In this document: in pieces, positions 33,941 to 43,020 of the stretch
How positions within the stretch are numbered: position 1 is the first letter of the stretch
How the letters are laid out: every line of letters starts with the position of its first letter
Assembly (NCBI RefSeq): GCF_024297185.1
Contig: NZ_JANCTD010000006.1
Span: 1 to 64,000, forward strand
Length of the DNA: 64,000 nucleotides
From: Lewinella sp. JB7
Lineage (GTDB): Bacteria > Bacteroidota > Bacteroidia > Chitinophagales > Saprospiraceae
Direction of reading: 5' to 3'
Position numbers and translations under genes: made by a program
Notes under the pieces: generated by a model
The model's input: the letters and a program-made list of their open reading frames with translations, nothing else
What the model was told of the DNA's origin: nothing
The model's database searches: none

Positions 33941-35197
33941 TCACTCTTTGCCGCCGGGCTTCTTCTTACTGCGACGGCGGCGGTTGTTGTTGCGTCGTTT
34001 ACTGGTGGACTTCCCCTTGCGCTCTCCCTTGGATGAGGAGCCCTGGGGGGTAGCGCCGGTCGGGGTCGATTCGCCCTCTCCGCCGCCCTTCTTACGGCGG
34101 CGGTTCTTGGATTTACTCTTACGCCGGCGTTTCTCCGCGGGGAGTTCGACGGCTCCGGTCACGTCCTCGTACTCGAAATCGTCCTTCGTTTCCGTGACGA
34201 CCTGGAAGGTTTGCAGATCGGCGGGCTTCTGGTCCTGGCGGTTGAGGGCAAGGATCTCGTGTACCTTATCCACGGGGATCGGGAAGAGCAGGCCGCGGTT
34301 TTCGCGGTAGGTGTAGTACATGAGTCCCTTGAAGATGTCGGTCTTGATGAGAATGCCGAGGCCGGCTTCGGTACGCAGTTTGTCCGCCTTCTTGGGAAAA
34401 GCCTCGAGGGCTTCCATGTAGGTATCGAGCTCGTAGTTCAGGCAGCACTTGAGGCGGCCGCACTGTCCGGAGAGTTTGCTCTGGTTGATGGCGATGTTCT
34501 GGTAGCGGGCGGCGGCGGTATTGACGCTCTGGAAATCGCTGAGCCAGGTGGAGCAGCAGAGTTCGCGCCCGCAACTTCCCATACCGCCGAGGCGGCCCGA
34601 TTCCTGGCGGGGGCCGATCTGGCGCATTTCGATCTTTACGCGTAATTGGTGGGAAAACTGGCGGACCAGCTCGCGGAAGTCTACCCGCTCGTCGCTGGTG
34701 TAGTAAATGGTGGCCTTGCGGCAATCGCCCTGGTACTCCACGTCGGTCACCTTCATATTGACGTGATTGGTGCGGGCGATGGCGCGGGCCTTCACCAACG
34801 CGGGGTATTCCAGTTGCCGCGCCTCGTGCATCTTTTCCAGGTCACGGGCATTGGCCTTACGCAGGACGTTTTCGGTGACCTTGGCCTGCTTGACGTTCTT
34901 TTTCTTGAGTTGCAGCCGCACGAGTTCGCCGCTGAGGGTGATGCAGCCGACGTTGTAGCCGTTCTTGGTTTCGACCGCTACGTAGTCGCCGGTGTAGGTG
35001 CCGAGGGCTGCGGGCGCGTGGTAAAAGCCCTTGGAGGCTCCGTCCTTAAAGCTTACCTCCACGATATCCGTGGAATAACTGTCGTCGATGCCCAGGTGGC
35101 TGAGCCAGTCGAAGGTGCTCATTTTGTTGCAGGAGCCCGTGCCGCAGTTGCCTTTGCTTCCGCAGCCTTGGGGAGTTCCGCAGGATGTACATCCCAT
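33941..35197 (-). CDS. ricT: PSP1/RicT-family iron-sulfur protein
   Basis: The 418-residue protein has an N-terminal Cys-rich stretch (MGCTSCGTPQGCGSKGNCGT; Cys at 3, 6, 12, 18 and 23) followed by a PSP1 domain with the characteristic CGRELCC and CGRLKCCLNYE blocks and IGPRQESGRLGG. In Bacillus, RicT (YaaT) is a partner of RicA/RicF in an Fe-S complex affecting RNA processing and competence. The gene neighbours holB as it does in Bacillus subtilis, so the synteny is conserved across phyla. The C-terminal ~70 residues form a very basic Lys/Arg-rich tail that may bind nucleic acid. Confidence 0.88.
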   Translation of the reverse strand: MGCTSCGTPQGCGSKGNCGTGSCNKMSTFDWLSHLGIDDSYSTDIVEVSFKDGASKGFYHAPAALGTYTGDYVAVETKNGYNVGCITLSGELVRLQLKKKNVKQAKVTENVLRKANARDLEKMHEARQLEYPALVKARAIARTNHVNMKVTDVEYQGDCRKATIYYTSDERVDFRELVRQFSHQLRVKIEMRQIGPRQESGRLGGMGSCGRELCCSTWLSDFQSVNTAAARYQNIAINQSKLSGQCGRLKCCLNYELDTYMEALEAFPKKADKLRTEAGLGILIKTDIFKGLMYYTYRENRGLLFPIPVDKVHEILALNRQDQKPADLQTFQVVTETKDDFEYEDVTGAVELPAEKRRRKSKSKNRRRKKGGGEGESTPTGATPQGSSSKGERKGKSTSKRRNNNRRRRSKKKPGGKE

Positions 35198-35214
35198 GGT
35201 ATGTCAATTTATGT

Positions 35215-36369
35215 TTACGCCCTTGCGACCCGGCTGGCGGGAGCGCGGTGGCGGAGTAGTTGGTGAATGCGGATGCCCGCATCCAGAAAAAGGATTTTGG
35301 GGTTGGCGTTGCGCTCGATGTGTTCGGCGCACTCGCTCAACAGTTGTATGATGCCCGCCAACTGATCGTGGTCGACCAGCGGAAGCATTTTAGTGGCACT
35401 GCGCAGCTCCTCGGGAAGCAGGCGCACGCCCGGGTTATCGTTGCCGGTCACGGAGAGCAGGAGAAACTCCCGCCAGTAGTGGAGGCTGTACCGGATAAAG
35501 TGTTTCTGGGTTTCGCGACCGAGCTTGGCGAAATCCTCCGTCCAGGCGACCAGCCGGGCCGGACTGCCCTGGAAGCAGGCCCGCATCCAGTCGAGCAGGC
35601 GGGCGCCGTGGGACTCGGTTTCCGACTCCGCGAGGGAGAGCGCGAGATTGTAATTGCCCCCGGCCAGCCGGGCGGCGGTTTCCCGCAGGTCCGCCGGGGC
35701 GGTCACGCCCTCGTGTCGGGCCAGGGCCAGACTGATCTCGGCGTCCGTAGGCGGCGCGAGTTTGGTGAGTTGGCAGCGACTGAGGATCGTGGTGAGGATC
35801 AGGTCGGGACGCTCGGCTACGAGAAAAAAGATCGTCCGCTCCGGCGGCTCTTCGATCATTTTCAGGAGACGGTTGCCTTCACTCCCCAGGTACTCCGGCA
35901 GCCAGATGAGCATGACCTTGTAGCGCCCCTCGAAAATTTTCAGGTGGAGCTTGCGCAGCATGTTGGCGCAGGACTCGCGGGTAATGTTGCCCTGTTTGTT
36001 CTCGGCGCCGATCCGCTGTAGCCAGTCGTTTGCTTCCAGGTAGGGACTCTCCCGGAGAGCCGTACGCCACTGGGGCAGGAAGGGGTCACTCGTCATTTTG
36101 GAGCCTACGGTCGGGAAGGTGAAGTGCAGGTCGGGGTGTACGGCCCCGGCGGTTTTACGGCAGGCCCGGCAGCGGCCGCAGGTGTTATCGCGGTCCGTTC
36201 CCTGACGGTCCTCGCACAGCAACAGATTAGCCAGGGCCAGGGCGGCCGGCAGCCCGCCGGTACCCGGGGGGGCCAGCAACAGATTCGCGTGGGGCAGTCG
36301 GTCGGCCGAAGCCATGCGGCGAAGCTGGTGGAGCCCGGGAGGCTGGTGGATGAGCTGGTCGAAGTACAT
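35215..36369 (-). CDS. holB: DNA polymerase III delta' subunit
   Basis: The clamp-loader subunit has the AAA-like N-terminal domain with a degenerate nucleotide loop (LLAPPGTGGLPAALALANLL), a zinc module (CEDR ... CGRCRACRKTAGAVHPDLHF), and the delta' regions VMLIWLPEYLGSEGNRLLKM, IEEPPERTIFFLVAE and SRCQLTKLAPP. It is 384 residues and 17 bp upstream of ricT, in the same direction. A TACCTTTG box at 36384-36391 on the minus strand, 14 bp before the ATG, is a candidate promoter element. Confidence 0.93.
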   Translation of the reverse strand: MYFDQLIHQPPGLHQLRRMASADRLPHANLLLAPPGTGGLPAALALANLLLCEDRQGTDRDNTCGRCRACRKTAGAVHPDLHFTFPTVGSKMTSDPFLPQWRTALRESPYLEANDWLQRIGAENKQGNITRESCANMLRKLHLKIFEGRYKVMLIWLPEYLGSEGNRLLKMIEEPPERTIFFLVAERPDLILTTILSRCQLTKLAPPTDAEISLALARHEGVTAPADLRETAARLAGGNYNLALSLAESETESHGARLLDWMRACFQGSPARLVAWTEDFAKLGRETQKHFIRYSLHYWREFLLLSVTGNDNPGVRLLPEELRSATKMLPLVDHDQLAGIIQLLSECAEHIERNANPKILFLDAGIRIHQLLRHRAPASRVARA

Positions 36370-36383
36370 GATCGTCTGGGGGG

Positions 36384-36391
36384 CAAAGGTA
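36384..36391 (-). promoter_or_regulatory. Candidate -7 box for holB-ricT
   Basis: TACCTTTG (TAnnTTTG) on the minus strand, 14 nt before the holB ATG. No clear -33 TTTG at the expected spacing. Confidence 0.4.
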
Positions 36392-36474
36392 GCAATTTGG
36401 GGCGGGTAAACGCCGCACCGAACCGCTCCGGATACCTGGGTGTATGTATATTACCTCACCAACCCACCTGCAGC

Positions 36475-37290
36475 ATGAAAAAGATAATGGTCGCCACCGA
36501 CTACTCCGACAGCGCCGGCAGCGCCGTCCACTACGGAGTTTCCCTCGCCAACCGCTTCGGCAGCCTCCTCTCCCTGGTCTCCGCCGTGGAAGAACCGTAC
36601 AGCGCCTCGGCCGGTGCCCTGGTCGACATTAAAAAGCGAATCCGGGAACAAGCCCTGGAGACGATGGAGCAGGTGAAGCAGGAAGTAAGTGGCCAGCTCA
36701 CCAACGGCGCGACCATCGACATCCATACGGTGGATGGCGATCCGGGCCGGACCATCACCCGGGTCGCGAAGGCCAAGGACTACGATCTGATCGTCATGGG
36801 CACCAAGGGATCCACCGCCGCCCGCGAACTCTTCACCGGCAGCGTAGCGAACGCCGTCATCAAGAACTCCAAACTGCCCGTACTGGCGGTTCCCGTCAAG
36901 GCACCCTTCGAAGACATTAATCGCATCGTCCTGGCCATCGACGATCAATCCATCGACGGCCCCCACGTCCTGCAACCCCTGGTGGAACTGCTGCGGGCCT
37001 ACGGCGCCGAACTGATCGTGTACCACGGCGACCGCGACGGCGACGGCCAGGGCTACGACCCGAAACTGCCCGAATACCTCTCCGGCATCACCCACCGCTT
37101 CGAGGTACGTTCGGGGAAGGAAGGCTCGATCAGCGAGGGCATTCAGCAGGCCGTTAAGCAGCATCGCGCGGACCTCCTGTGCATGATCTACCACGACCGC
37201 GGCTTTTTCGGCCGCATCTTCAACGACAGTACGGTCAGTAAAATCGTTTTCGACTGCCCCGTCCCGCTACTGGTGCTGCAGGATACGTAG
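36475..37290 (+). CDS. Tandem universal stress protein (UspA)
   Basis: The start at ATG 36475 (MKKIMVATDYSDSAGSAVHY) begins the first Usp domain, giving 271 residues; the longer open frame upstream overlaps holB. The ATP-binding signature of the first domain is GTKGSTAARELFTGSVAN near 120. The second half (IVLAIDDQSIDGPHVLQPLV) is a shorter Usp-like domain ending CPVPLLVLQ, in which the G-2x-G-9x-G loop is less clear (MIYHDRGFFGRIFNDSTVSK). Usp proteins modulate stress survival in the cytoplasm. Confidence 0.93.
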   Translation: MKKIMVATDYSDSAGSAVHYGVSLANRFGSLLSLVSAVEEPYSASAGALVDIKKRIREQALETMEQVKQEVSGQLTNGATIDIHTVDGDPGRTITRVAKAKDYDLIVMGTKGSTAARELFTGSVANAVIKNSKLPVLAVPVKAPFEDINRIVLAIDDQSIDGPHVLQPLVELLRAYGAELIVYHGDRDGDGQGYDPKLPEYLSGITHRFEVRSGKEGSISEGIQQAVKQHRADLLCMIYHDRGFFGRIFNDSTVSKIVFDCPVPLLVLQDT

Positions 37291-37319
37291 AGCCGTAACC
37301 CTCGTCGCCGCCCGGAGCT

Positions 37320-37327
37320 TACCTTCG
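37320..37327 (+). promoter_or_regulatory. Candidate -7 box for pyrD
   Basis: TACCTTCG, one base from TAnnTTTG, only 4 nt before the ATG; if used, the transcript would be leaderless. Confidence 0.3.
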
Positions 37328-37331
37328 CGTC

Positions 37332-38420
37332 ATGTACAGCATTCTGAAACCCTTACTGTTTCGTCTGGCCCCGGAACGCGCCCACGCCCTCACCGTCCAG
37401 GGTCTGGCCGCTACCCTGTCCCTGCCCGGCGTAAGCGATCTTTTCCGCAAGACTTACCGCTACGAGGACCCCCGCCTGCGGACCGAATGCTTCGGCATCC
37501 CCTTTCCCAATCCCGTCGGACTGGCCGCCGGCTTCGATAAGGACGGAAAGTACTACCGCGACATGTCGAGTCTGGGTTTCGGCTTTCTAGAACTCGGTAC
37601 CGTCACGCCCCTGCCGCAGGGCGGAAACCCTTCGCCCCGCCTCTTCCGCCTGCCGGCCGACCGGGCGCTCATCAATCGCATGGGCTTCAACAATGAAGGC
37701 GTCGAGGCACTGGCACGCCGGCTCCTGCGCGACGGCCGGCCCGGGAACGTGGTGCTCGGTGGGAACATCGGCAAGAACAAGCTCACCCCCAACGAAGAGG
37801 CTACCGCCGACTACCTTAAGTGTTTCGAGCGGCTCTTCTCGCTGGTCGATTACTTCGTCGTAAACGTCAGCTCCCCCAATACTCCCAACCTGCGGGAACT
37901 GCAGGACCGCGAGCCCCTTACGGCTCTCCTCACCGAATTGCAGGAACGCAACCTTACCCTCGGGCGGACGGCGGCGCGCGGGAGCACCACCGAACTCGGA
38001 CGGCCCGGCGAACTCTGGCACCGGAAACCTATCCTCCTCAAGATCGCCCCCGACCTGACGGAGGGCCAGCTCGACGATATCCTGCAGATCGTGAACGACA
38101 CCGGTATCGCCGGCATCATCGCGACCAATACGACCATAGCCCGCGCGCCACTTCGCACGAACGCCGCGGCGGTTGCCGCCCTGGGCAACGGCGGCCTCAG
38201 CGGCGCGCCGCTGCGCGAACGGTCCACGGAGGTGATTCGCTACCTCTACGAGCAGAGCGGACGCACCCTCGACATCATTGGTGTGGGGGGAATCGACAGC
38301 GTGGCCTCCGCCCGGGAGAAGCTGGCCGCGGGTGCCCGGCTCATCCAGGTGTACAGCGGTATGGTGTACGCCGGTCCGGGACTGGTCCGGGACATCAAGC
38401 GCGGGATCGTGGAATTCTAG
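37332..38420 (+). CDS. pyrD: Dihydroorotate dehydrogenase (quinone), class 2
   Basis: Catalyses the quinone-dependent oxidation of dihydroorotate to orotate at the inner membrane in pyrimidine synthesis. The 362-residue protein starts with the class-2 N-terminal helix (MYSILKPLLFRLAPERAHAL). Motifs are VGLAAGFDKDGKYY, LINRMGFNNEGVE, NVSSPNTPNLRELQ, the FMN phosphate site GVGGIDSVASAREKLAAGA and YSGMVYAGPGLV. A TACCTTCG box sits at 37320-37327, 4 nt before the ATG. Its stop abuts the stop of the convergent DUF6089 gene with no bases between. Confidence 0.96.
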   Translation: MYSILKPLLFRLAPERAHALTVQGLAATLSLPGVSDLFRKTYRYEDPRLRTECFGIPFPNPVGLAAGFDKDGKYYRDMSSLGFGFLELGTVTPLPQGGNPSPRLFRLPADRALINRMGFNNEGVEALARRLLRDGRPGNVVLGGNIGKNKLTPNEEATADYLKCFERLFSLVDYFVVNVSSPNTPNLRELQDREPLTALLTELQERNLTLGRTAARGSTTELGRPGELWHRKPILLKIAPDLTEGQLDDILQIVNDTGIAGIIATNTTIARAPLRTNAAAVAALGNGGLSGAPLRERSTEVIRYLYEQSGRTLDIIGVGGIDSVASAREKLAAGARLIQVYSGMVYAGPGLVRDIKRGIVEF

Positions 38421-39302
38421 TTACCGCCGCTTCCGCCGCCGCTTACTCTCCTTTTTCGAGCGGCGGCGGGCCTTCCCCTTTTCAATCTGGGGGCATAGCA
38501 CGTCCCCGAAGTAGTAGTTGATGCCGATCCCGAGGAACAGGTAGCGATCGTTGACGGAATCGTCACCGCGCTGGGTGCCCTCGCGGTCCAGTCGGGGGCC
38601 ACCCTCGATGGGCGGACGGCTGCGGTCGCTCATCCGGGCGGCCAGGTCGCCGTTACTCTCGGCCAGTTGACCGAGGTCGGGGTAGATCGTGCTCACGTCA
38701 TCCAGGTAGTCGGTAGAGGCGTTCCGCATACTCAGGTGGGCGTCCATGCTCAGTTCGTACGTCAGGTCCCACCGCACGCCCACCCCGTAGGCGAAGGCCG
38801 TGCTGAAGCTGCCGTAATCCTGCCCCTCCGTCATCAGTGGACGCAGGTTCACCACCTGCCCCCCGTCGGCTACGGCCGTGGGGGTGAAGTGAAGTACGGA
38901 GACTCCCGCAAAAGCATAGGGCGTGAAGAAATACTCCCGGCTCCCGTGGAAATAGGGCAGGAAGTTGAATTCAAACTGAGCGGTCAGGTCGCGGATACTC
39001 GAGCGAAAGCTCAGGTTGCGCAGGCGCTCGAAGGTATTCTCGCTCTCGCGGTCGTAGGCCTCCACGTGACCGTAGTTGAAACTTCCCCGTACGGCGATCC
39101 GGTGGTTGAAGTTGTACCGGGCCGCGACCCCGCCGGACAGGTTCGGGTGGTTGAAGCGAAATTCCGTGTTCAGATCACCCAGGTAGAAGGACGACCCCGC
39201 CCACGCTCCCAGTTCCAGGCCACGCATTTGTAGCTGAGCCCGGGCGGGCGCGGTGCAGAGGAAAAAAAACAGTAGAAGGGAGACGGTGGTATTTAGCCGC
39301 AT
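38421..39302 (-). CDS. DUF6089 outer-membrane beta-barrel protein
   Basis: ATG 39300-39302 begins a signal peptide (MRLNTTVSLLLFFFLCTAPA); upstream in-frame codons look non-coding. The 293-residue product begins LQMRGLELGAWAGSSFYLGD followed by LNTEFRFNHP, typical of DUF6089 proteins, with aromatic-ended beta strands (ISVAARYNFNHRIAVRGSFN-like pattern in the sequence, AFAYGVGVRWDLTYELSMDA). The C-terminus is a basic Arg/Lys-rich tail after GIGINYYFGDVLCPQ. Function is not known; it is expected in the outer membrane. Confidence 0.85.
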   Translation of the reverse strand: MRLNTTVSLLLFFFLCTAPARAQLQMRGLELGAWAGSSFYLGDLNTEFRFNHPNLSGGVAARYNFNHRIAVRGSFNYGHVEAYDRESENTFERLRNLSFRSSIRDLTAQFEFNFLPYFHGSREYFFTPYAFAGVSVLHFTPTAVADGGQVVNLRPLMTEGQDYGSFSTAFAYGVGVRWDLTYELSMDAHLSMRNASTDYLDDVSTIYPDLGQLAESNGDLAARMSDRSRPPIEGGPRLDREGTQRGDDSVNDRYLFLGIGINYYFGDVLCPQIEKGKARRRSKKESKRRRKRR

Positions 39303-39412
39303 GCAATGGGAAGTGGTGTGCTTAACGTTGGCGGGTGACGCAACGGTATGCCGAACCCAAAGGTTTTCCGCATCCGGCAATTCAGCTTACACCCCGGGGG
39401 GTATTCGAGCAC

Positions 39413-41635
39413 TCAGATATTGAGCCAGTAGGTGACTTTCGCCACGAGGGCGCGGTTCTTCACGCCAAAGTCGAGGCTGTCGTAATTGTCGGTGTACACC
39501 AGGAAAAAATCGCTCACCGGCGCGAAACGCCACTGCAGGCGGGCATTCACGTTGATGTTGTCGATCTGGTCGTTGTACTGCAGGAAGGTGGTCATGAAGA
39601 CCGACTTGGAGAAGGTAAAGTCGATGCGCGGTCCGATCAGGAACAGCGCCGTGCTGGCGTAAGGCTCCGGAAGGTCTACGTACTGGTAACTGAAGCGCAG
39701 ATCGATGCTGCCGAAGGGTTGGTACCGATACTGTAGGTTGCCGCTCAGGCTGTAGCCGTAGCCGTTGAAGAACTCGCCCACTTCGGTTTCCAGACCCGTA
39801 CTGAGCCGCTTGCGGGAGTCGCTTTCGTACTCGGCCCCGGCCCGCCAGTAGCCGTAGCCCCGCCCGCCGGGTAGCGGGGTAGCTCCGGTGCGCGAGGGGT
39901 CGAAGTCCTTGAACAGGAAAATGTACTCGTAGCCGGCGCCGAGGTTGAACCGGCTGGTATTGGTAAACCGCCACTGGTATCCGGCCATCAGGTTGCGATC
40001 GGTAAGTCCGTCGCCGGGTTGGGAGAATACCCGGGCTTCGAGGACGGGACCTTTTTCCACCACGGCCGGATTGGCGGGGTAAGTGATGTGGGCCGCCTCC
40101 ACTCCACTGGTGAAGTAGCCCCGCCGGGGTACGAAGCCTACTTCGGCGTTGAAGTCCTCCCCTACGTACAGGTGAGCGTACTCTACGTTCCAGTGCCGGT
40201 GACGGTACTCGAGGTTCAGGCCGTGGGTGTAATCGTCGCCGCCCTCTCGCTCCGAAAAACTGCGGTGCACGAAGGTCTTCCCGTTCCAGGCATTATCGCG
40301 GGTGGCCAGGTTGTAGTCGAAGCCGACGACGCGGTTGTAATCCGGATTGGTCTCCGTCGTATCCGAAAAGCTGGTAAAATTTTGCTTGTTCACGAAGATG
40401 CCGCCCACGCTGCTCCGCGCCCCGATGCGTCGCTGGGTGGTGGCTACGGTATAGTTGAAGCTGGGCAATCCCTGATCGAGGTTGCGGGCCGCCTGCATGT
40501 TGAGCAGTCCGATGCGCCAGTCGTCGTTGAGTTTTCCACTCAGCCGGGCCCCGAAGTAAATGGGGTTCTGGAGCCCCTCGCCCGTGGTGGTATCGCGGGT
40601 CACGCCGATGCGCCGGCTGAAGAAGGGGTTGGCCCGCTCGAAGCCGAAAGAGCCGAAGAGGTCGGCATTTTCGAGGAAAAATTGCCGCCGTTCGGGAAAG
40701 AAGACCTCGAAACGGGTCGTATTGATGACCTGCTCGTCGACCTCCACCTGACTGAAGTCGGGGTTCACGGTGAGGTCGAGATTGAGCCCGCTGCCGATAC
40801 CGACCTTCGCGTCGCCGCCGACGTTGCCGTCGAAGTCGGTGGACTTACCGTTCTGGTAATCGCGGCGCAGCCCTCCCCCGGCGTAGGGGATGACGGCGAT
40901 GTTCTTGGTCTGGGCCAGGGGGGCGCCACCCTCGAACCGGAGGCTTCCCATATAGGCAAGGCTCATGATGATCTGGTTCTGGGGGATGCGGTGCCAGGTG
41001 CTGCGGGTGTTGCTCTGGGTATCCATCCGGTAGCTGTTGAAGAACCACTCGCTGGCTCCGCTGGGGAAACGAAGGCTGGAAAAGGGGATCACCATTTCGC
41101 ACGACCAGTAGTCTTCGCCGATGAAGCTCTCACCGCGCCACTTGTTATCCCAGTTCTCCTGAAAATCTTGCCGGTTCTCGCCGCCGTTGGAGATCAGCGC
41201 TTCGCGGGTCACGCCGTAGGGGTTCATGCCGAAGACAATGGCATTGGTCTTATCGCGGAAGGGATTGAAGACGAAGGTGATGTTGTCGTTGCCGCCGGCC
41301 CGGTAGTCGCGGCGCAAACTGGGAATGATGAAGTCGTTACCTACCGTGCGGCAAATGGCGGCAACGTAGAGGTTGCGATCATCGTAGCCGAAGTAAACTT
41401 CCGTCGGGTACACCGAACGACTGGTATCGGCCGGAAAAGTTTCCCAAAAATCCTTGGCGGGCTCCCCCGCTTGCCATTCCAGTTCATCGAGCTTACCGTC
41501 CAGCGTAATGCCTTTCGCGAACCGGACCACCGTAGCGCTGGGTGGTTCATTGGCGGTACGGGAATCAAAAGTGAGGGACTGGCTTCCTAAACCGGTGACG
41601 AAAGCACAAAATACAACTAGGAACAAGGGTTTCAC
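39413..41635 (-). CDS. DUF5916 protein: CBM9-like domain plus outer-membrane barrel
   Basis: The 740-residue protein has a signal peptide (MKPLFLVVFCAFVTGLGSQS), a CBM9-like domain at about 35-215 (ITLDGKLDELEWQ, EVYFGYDDRNLYVAAIC, ALISNGGENRQDF, WSCEMVIPFSSLRFP) and a long beta-barrel region with DUF5916 hallmarks (LDLTVNPDFSQVEVDEQVIN, FPERRQFFLENADLF, NPFFSRRIG). Family members are common in Bacteroidota envelopes and may take up or bind carbohydrate-like ligands, but function is undemonstrated. A hairpin-forming palindrome lies 23 bp upstream of its ATG. Confidence 0.9.
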   Translation of the reverse strand: MKPLFLVVFCAFVTGLGSQSLTFDSRTANEPPSATVVRFAKGITLDGKLDELEWQAGEPAKDFWETFPADTSRSVYPTEVYFGYDDRNLYVAAICRTVGNDFIIPSLRRDYRAGGNDNITFVFNPFRDKTNAIVFGMNPYGVTREALISNGGENRQDFQENWDNKWRGESFIGEDYWSCEMVIPFSSLRFPSGASEWFFNSYRMDTQSNTRSTWHRIPQNQIIMSLAYMGSLRFEGGAPLAQTKNIAVIPYAGGGLRRDYQNGKSTDFDGNVGGDAKVGIGSGLNLDLTVNPDFSQVEVDEQVINTTRFEVFFPERRQFFLENADLFGSFGFERANPFFSRRIGVTRDTTTGEGLQNPIYFGARLSGKLNDDWRIGLLNMQAARNLDQGLPSFNYTVATTQRRIGARSSVGGIFVNKQNFTSFSDTTETNPDYNRVVGFDYNLATRDNAWNGKTFVHRSFSEREGGDDYTHGLNLEYRHRHWNVEYAHLYVGEDFNAEVGFVPRRGYFTSGVEAAHITYPANPAVVEKGPVLEARVFSQPGDGLTDRNLMAGYQWRFTNTSRFNLGAGYEYIFLFKDFDPSRTGATPLPGGRGYGYWRAGAEYESDSRKRLSTGLETEVGEFFNGYGYSLSGNLQYRYQPFGSIDLRFSYQYVDLPEPYASTALFLIGPRIDFTFSKSVFMTTFLQYNDQIDNINVNARLQWRFAPVSDFFLVYTDNYDSLDFGVKNRALVAKVTYWLNI

Positions 41636-41657
41636 GGGCGATCTGATCGGGGTTGAA

Positions 41658-41676
41658 CGCTAAAGATACTTTAGCG
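41658..41676. promoter_or_regulatory. Perfect inverted repeat upstream of the DUF5916 gene
   Basis: CGCTAAAG-ATA-CTTTAGCG: 8-bp arms around a 3-nt centre, 23 bp upstream of the DUF5916 ATG. On the minus strand it contains TATCTTTA, close to a -7 box, so it could be an operator overlapping the promoter; it could also be a transcript hairpin. Confidence 0.5.
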
Positions 41677-41727
41677 CCGGTTTGGCGGGTACGCGGGTGC
41701 CCACTTTCTCCCGGAAAGCCGACCTTC

Positions 41728-42831
41728 TCAGCGCAACATCTCCAGCACTTCTTCTACCGGTAGGGCCTCGCGCTGGTGGCCGTCGCGCCCCGTCATGTCT
41801 TCCGCCGCGAAGAGGGAATTGATGATGGCCTCTTCCGTCGCTTCGATCACGGCGAGAAAGAGGGGGGAAACGGCACCGTTACTCAATTCACTTAGTTGCC
41901 TGATCCGATCGGCCCCGGGAGTAATCCGGTTCTCCGTCGCGGTGGAAAAGGCGATGACGTAGTCGCCGCTCCCGTTGCTGGCGATGCCGCCGGTGCGGGC
42001 CAGTCCGAGCATGGCCCGGGCCGCCAGTCGCTCCAGATTCCGGGCACCGAGGGGCGCATCGGTAGCCACTACGATCATGCAGGAGCCGTCCGCGTGTTCC
42101 TCCAATTGGTCGCGGAAGTAGTACTGTCCGAGTTGCTTCCCCACGGGAGCGCCCGCGATTCGCAGTACTCCGCCGAAGTTCGTCTGCACGAGTACGCCCA
42201 CCGTATAGCCCCCGAGGCTTTCCGGTAACCGCCGGCTCGAGGTGCCGATACCGCCCTTCCAGCCGAAGCAACTCGTGCCGGTACCCGCCCCGACGTTCCC
42301 TTCCTCCACCGGGCCGGCCGCGGCGGCGGCGAGGGCATCCAGGACATCGGCCTCCGTGACGTGGCGGCCCCGGATGTCGTTGAGGTAGCCGTCGTTCGTT
42401 TCCCCTACGACGGCGTTGACGCTTCCCACTTCGGGATTGCCGGACAGGCAGGCCGTGATCAGCGCATTCGTCGCGGTGGCCACACTGAGGGTATTGGTAA
42501 GCACTACGGGCGTTTCCAACTCGCCCAGTTCCTTCACCTGACTATAGCCGGCCAGCTTACCGTAGCCGTTGCCGAGGTGGATGGCGGCCGGCACCTTTTC
42601 GCGGTACATATCACCGGCGTGGGGGAGGATGGCCGTCACGCCGGTGCGGATGCTGTCGCCCCGGATCAGGGTAGTATGCCCTACTCTTACCCCCTCTACG
42701 TCGGTGATCGCGTTGAGCGGACCGGGTGGCATGACGCCGAAGGGTACGCCGAGGTCGCGGGGTCGGGACTGGGCTTCTAGCGGCTGCTCCATGAGCAGGA
42801 AGAGCGGAAGGATAAGGTAGCGCAGATACAC
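41728..42831 (-). CDS. P1-family (DmpA/BapA-like) self-processing aminopeptidase
   Basis: A GTG at 42829-42831 gives a 367-residue protein with a signal peptide (residues 2-21 YLRYLILPLFLLMEQPLEAQ); the longer open frame upstream runs antisense through the TonB receptor gene and is not expected. The P1 pattern is clear: LGVPFGVMPPGPLNAITDVE, VGHTTLIRGD, HLGNGYGKL, NTLSVATATNALI, FGWKGGIGTSSR and IASNGSGDYVIAFSTATEN. In DmpA the chain is cut before the Ser of GSGD, which becomes the nucleophile. Family members release N-terminal amino acids or beta-amino acids. Probably periplasmic. Confidence 0.88.
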   Translation of the reverse strand: MYLRYLILPLFLLMEQPLEAQSRPRDLGVPFGVMPPGPLNAITDVEGVRVGHTTLIRGDSIRTGVTAILPHAGDMYREKVPAAIHLGNGYGKLAGYSQVKELGELETPVVLTNTLSVATATNALITACLSGNPEVGSVNAVVGETNDGYLNDIRGRHVTEADVLDALAAAAAGPVEEGNVGAGTGTSCFGWKGGIGTSSRRLPESLGGYTVGVLVQTNFGGVLRIAGAPVGKQLGQYYFRDQLEEHADGSCMIVVATDAPLGARNLERLAARAMLGLARTGGIASNGSGDYVIAFSTATENRITPGADRIRQLSELSNGAVSPLFLAVIEATEEAIINSLFAAEDMTGRDGHQREALPVEEVLEMLR

Positions 42832-42879
42832 ATGCGGTAAATTAAGGCTTTGTCGGTGAAGGCAGCTTACCTTCGCGGC
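42832..42879. other. Divergent spacer before the riboswitch
   Basis: Contains TTTG at 42849-42852 and TACCTTCG at 42868-42875 with a 15-nt spacer, a possible weak promoter for the riboswitch transcript. Confidence 0.3.
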
Positions 42880-43020
42880 GCAATCAGGTAAGGGAATCCG
42901 GTGAAACTCCGGAGCTGTCCCCGCAGCTGTAAGCCCCGCGTGCCGGCCACCACGATGCCACTGGACTCGATCGTCTGGGAAGGCGGTGAACCGGCGGGGC
43001 GAGCCAGAAGACCTGCCGGA
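42880..43020 (+). ncRNA. Cobalamin riboswitch
   Basis: The core elements are present in order: GGGAATCCGGTGAAACTCCG, then GAGCTGTCCCCGCAGCTGTA (the B12-box hairpin region), GCCACTGG at 42957-42964, GGGAAGGC at 42977, and GAGCCAGAAGACCTGCC at 43001-43017. CAGGT (42885) pairs with ACCTG (43011) to close the element. It precedes the TonB receptor gene by about 145 bp. Adenosylcobalamin binding would repress the gene. Confidence 0.95.

Noticed and set aside
40019-41590. Long open frame (over 500 codons) antisense to the DUF5916 gene
   Set aside because: High GC leaves long antisense frames throughout the window. This one has no recognisable domain, while the opposite strand encodes a clear signal peptide, CBM9-like and DUF5916 motifs.
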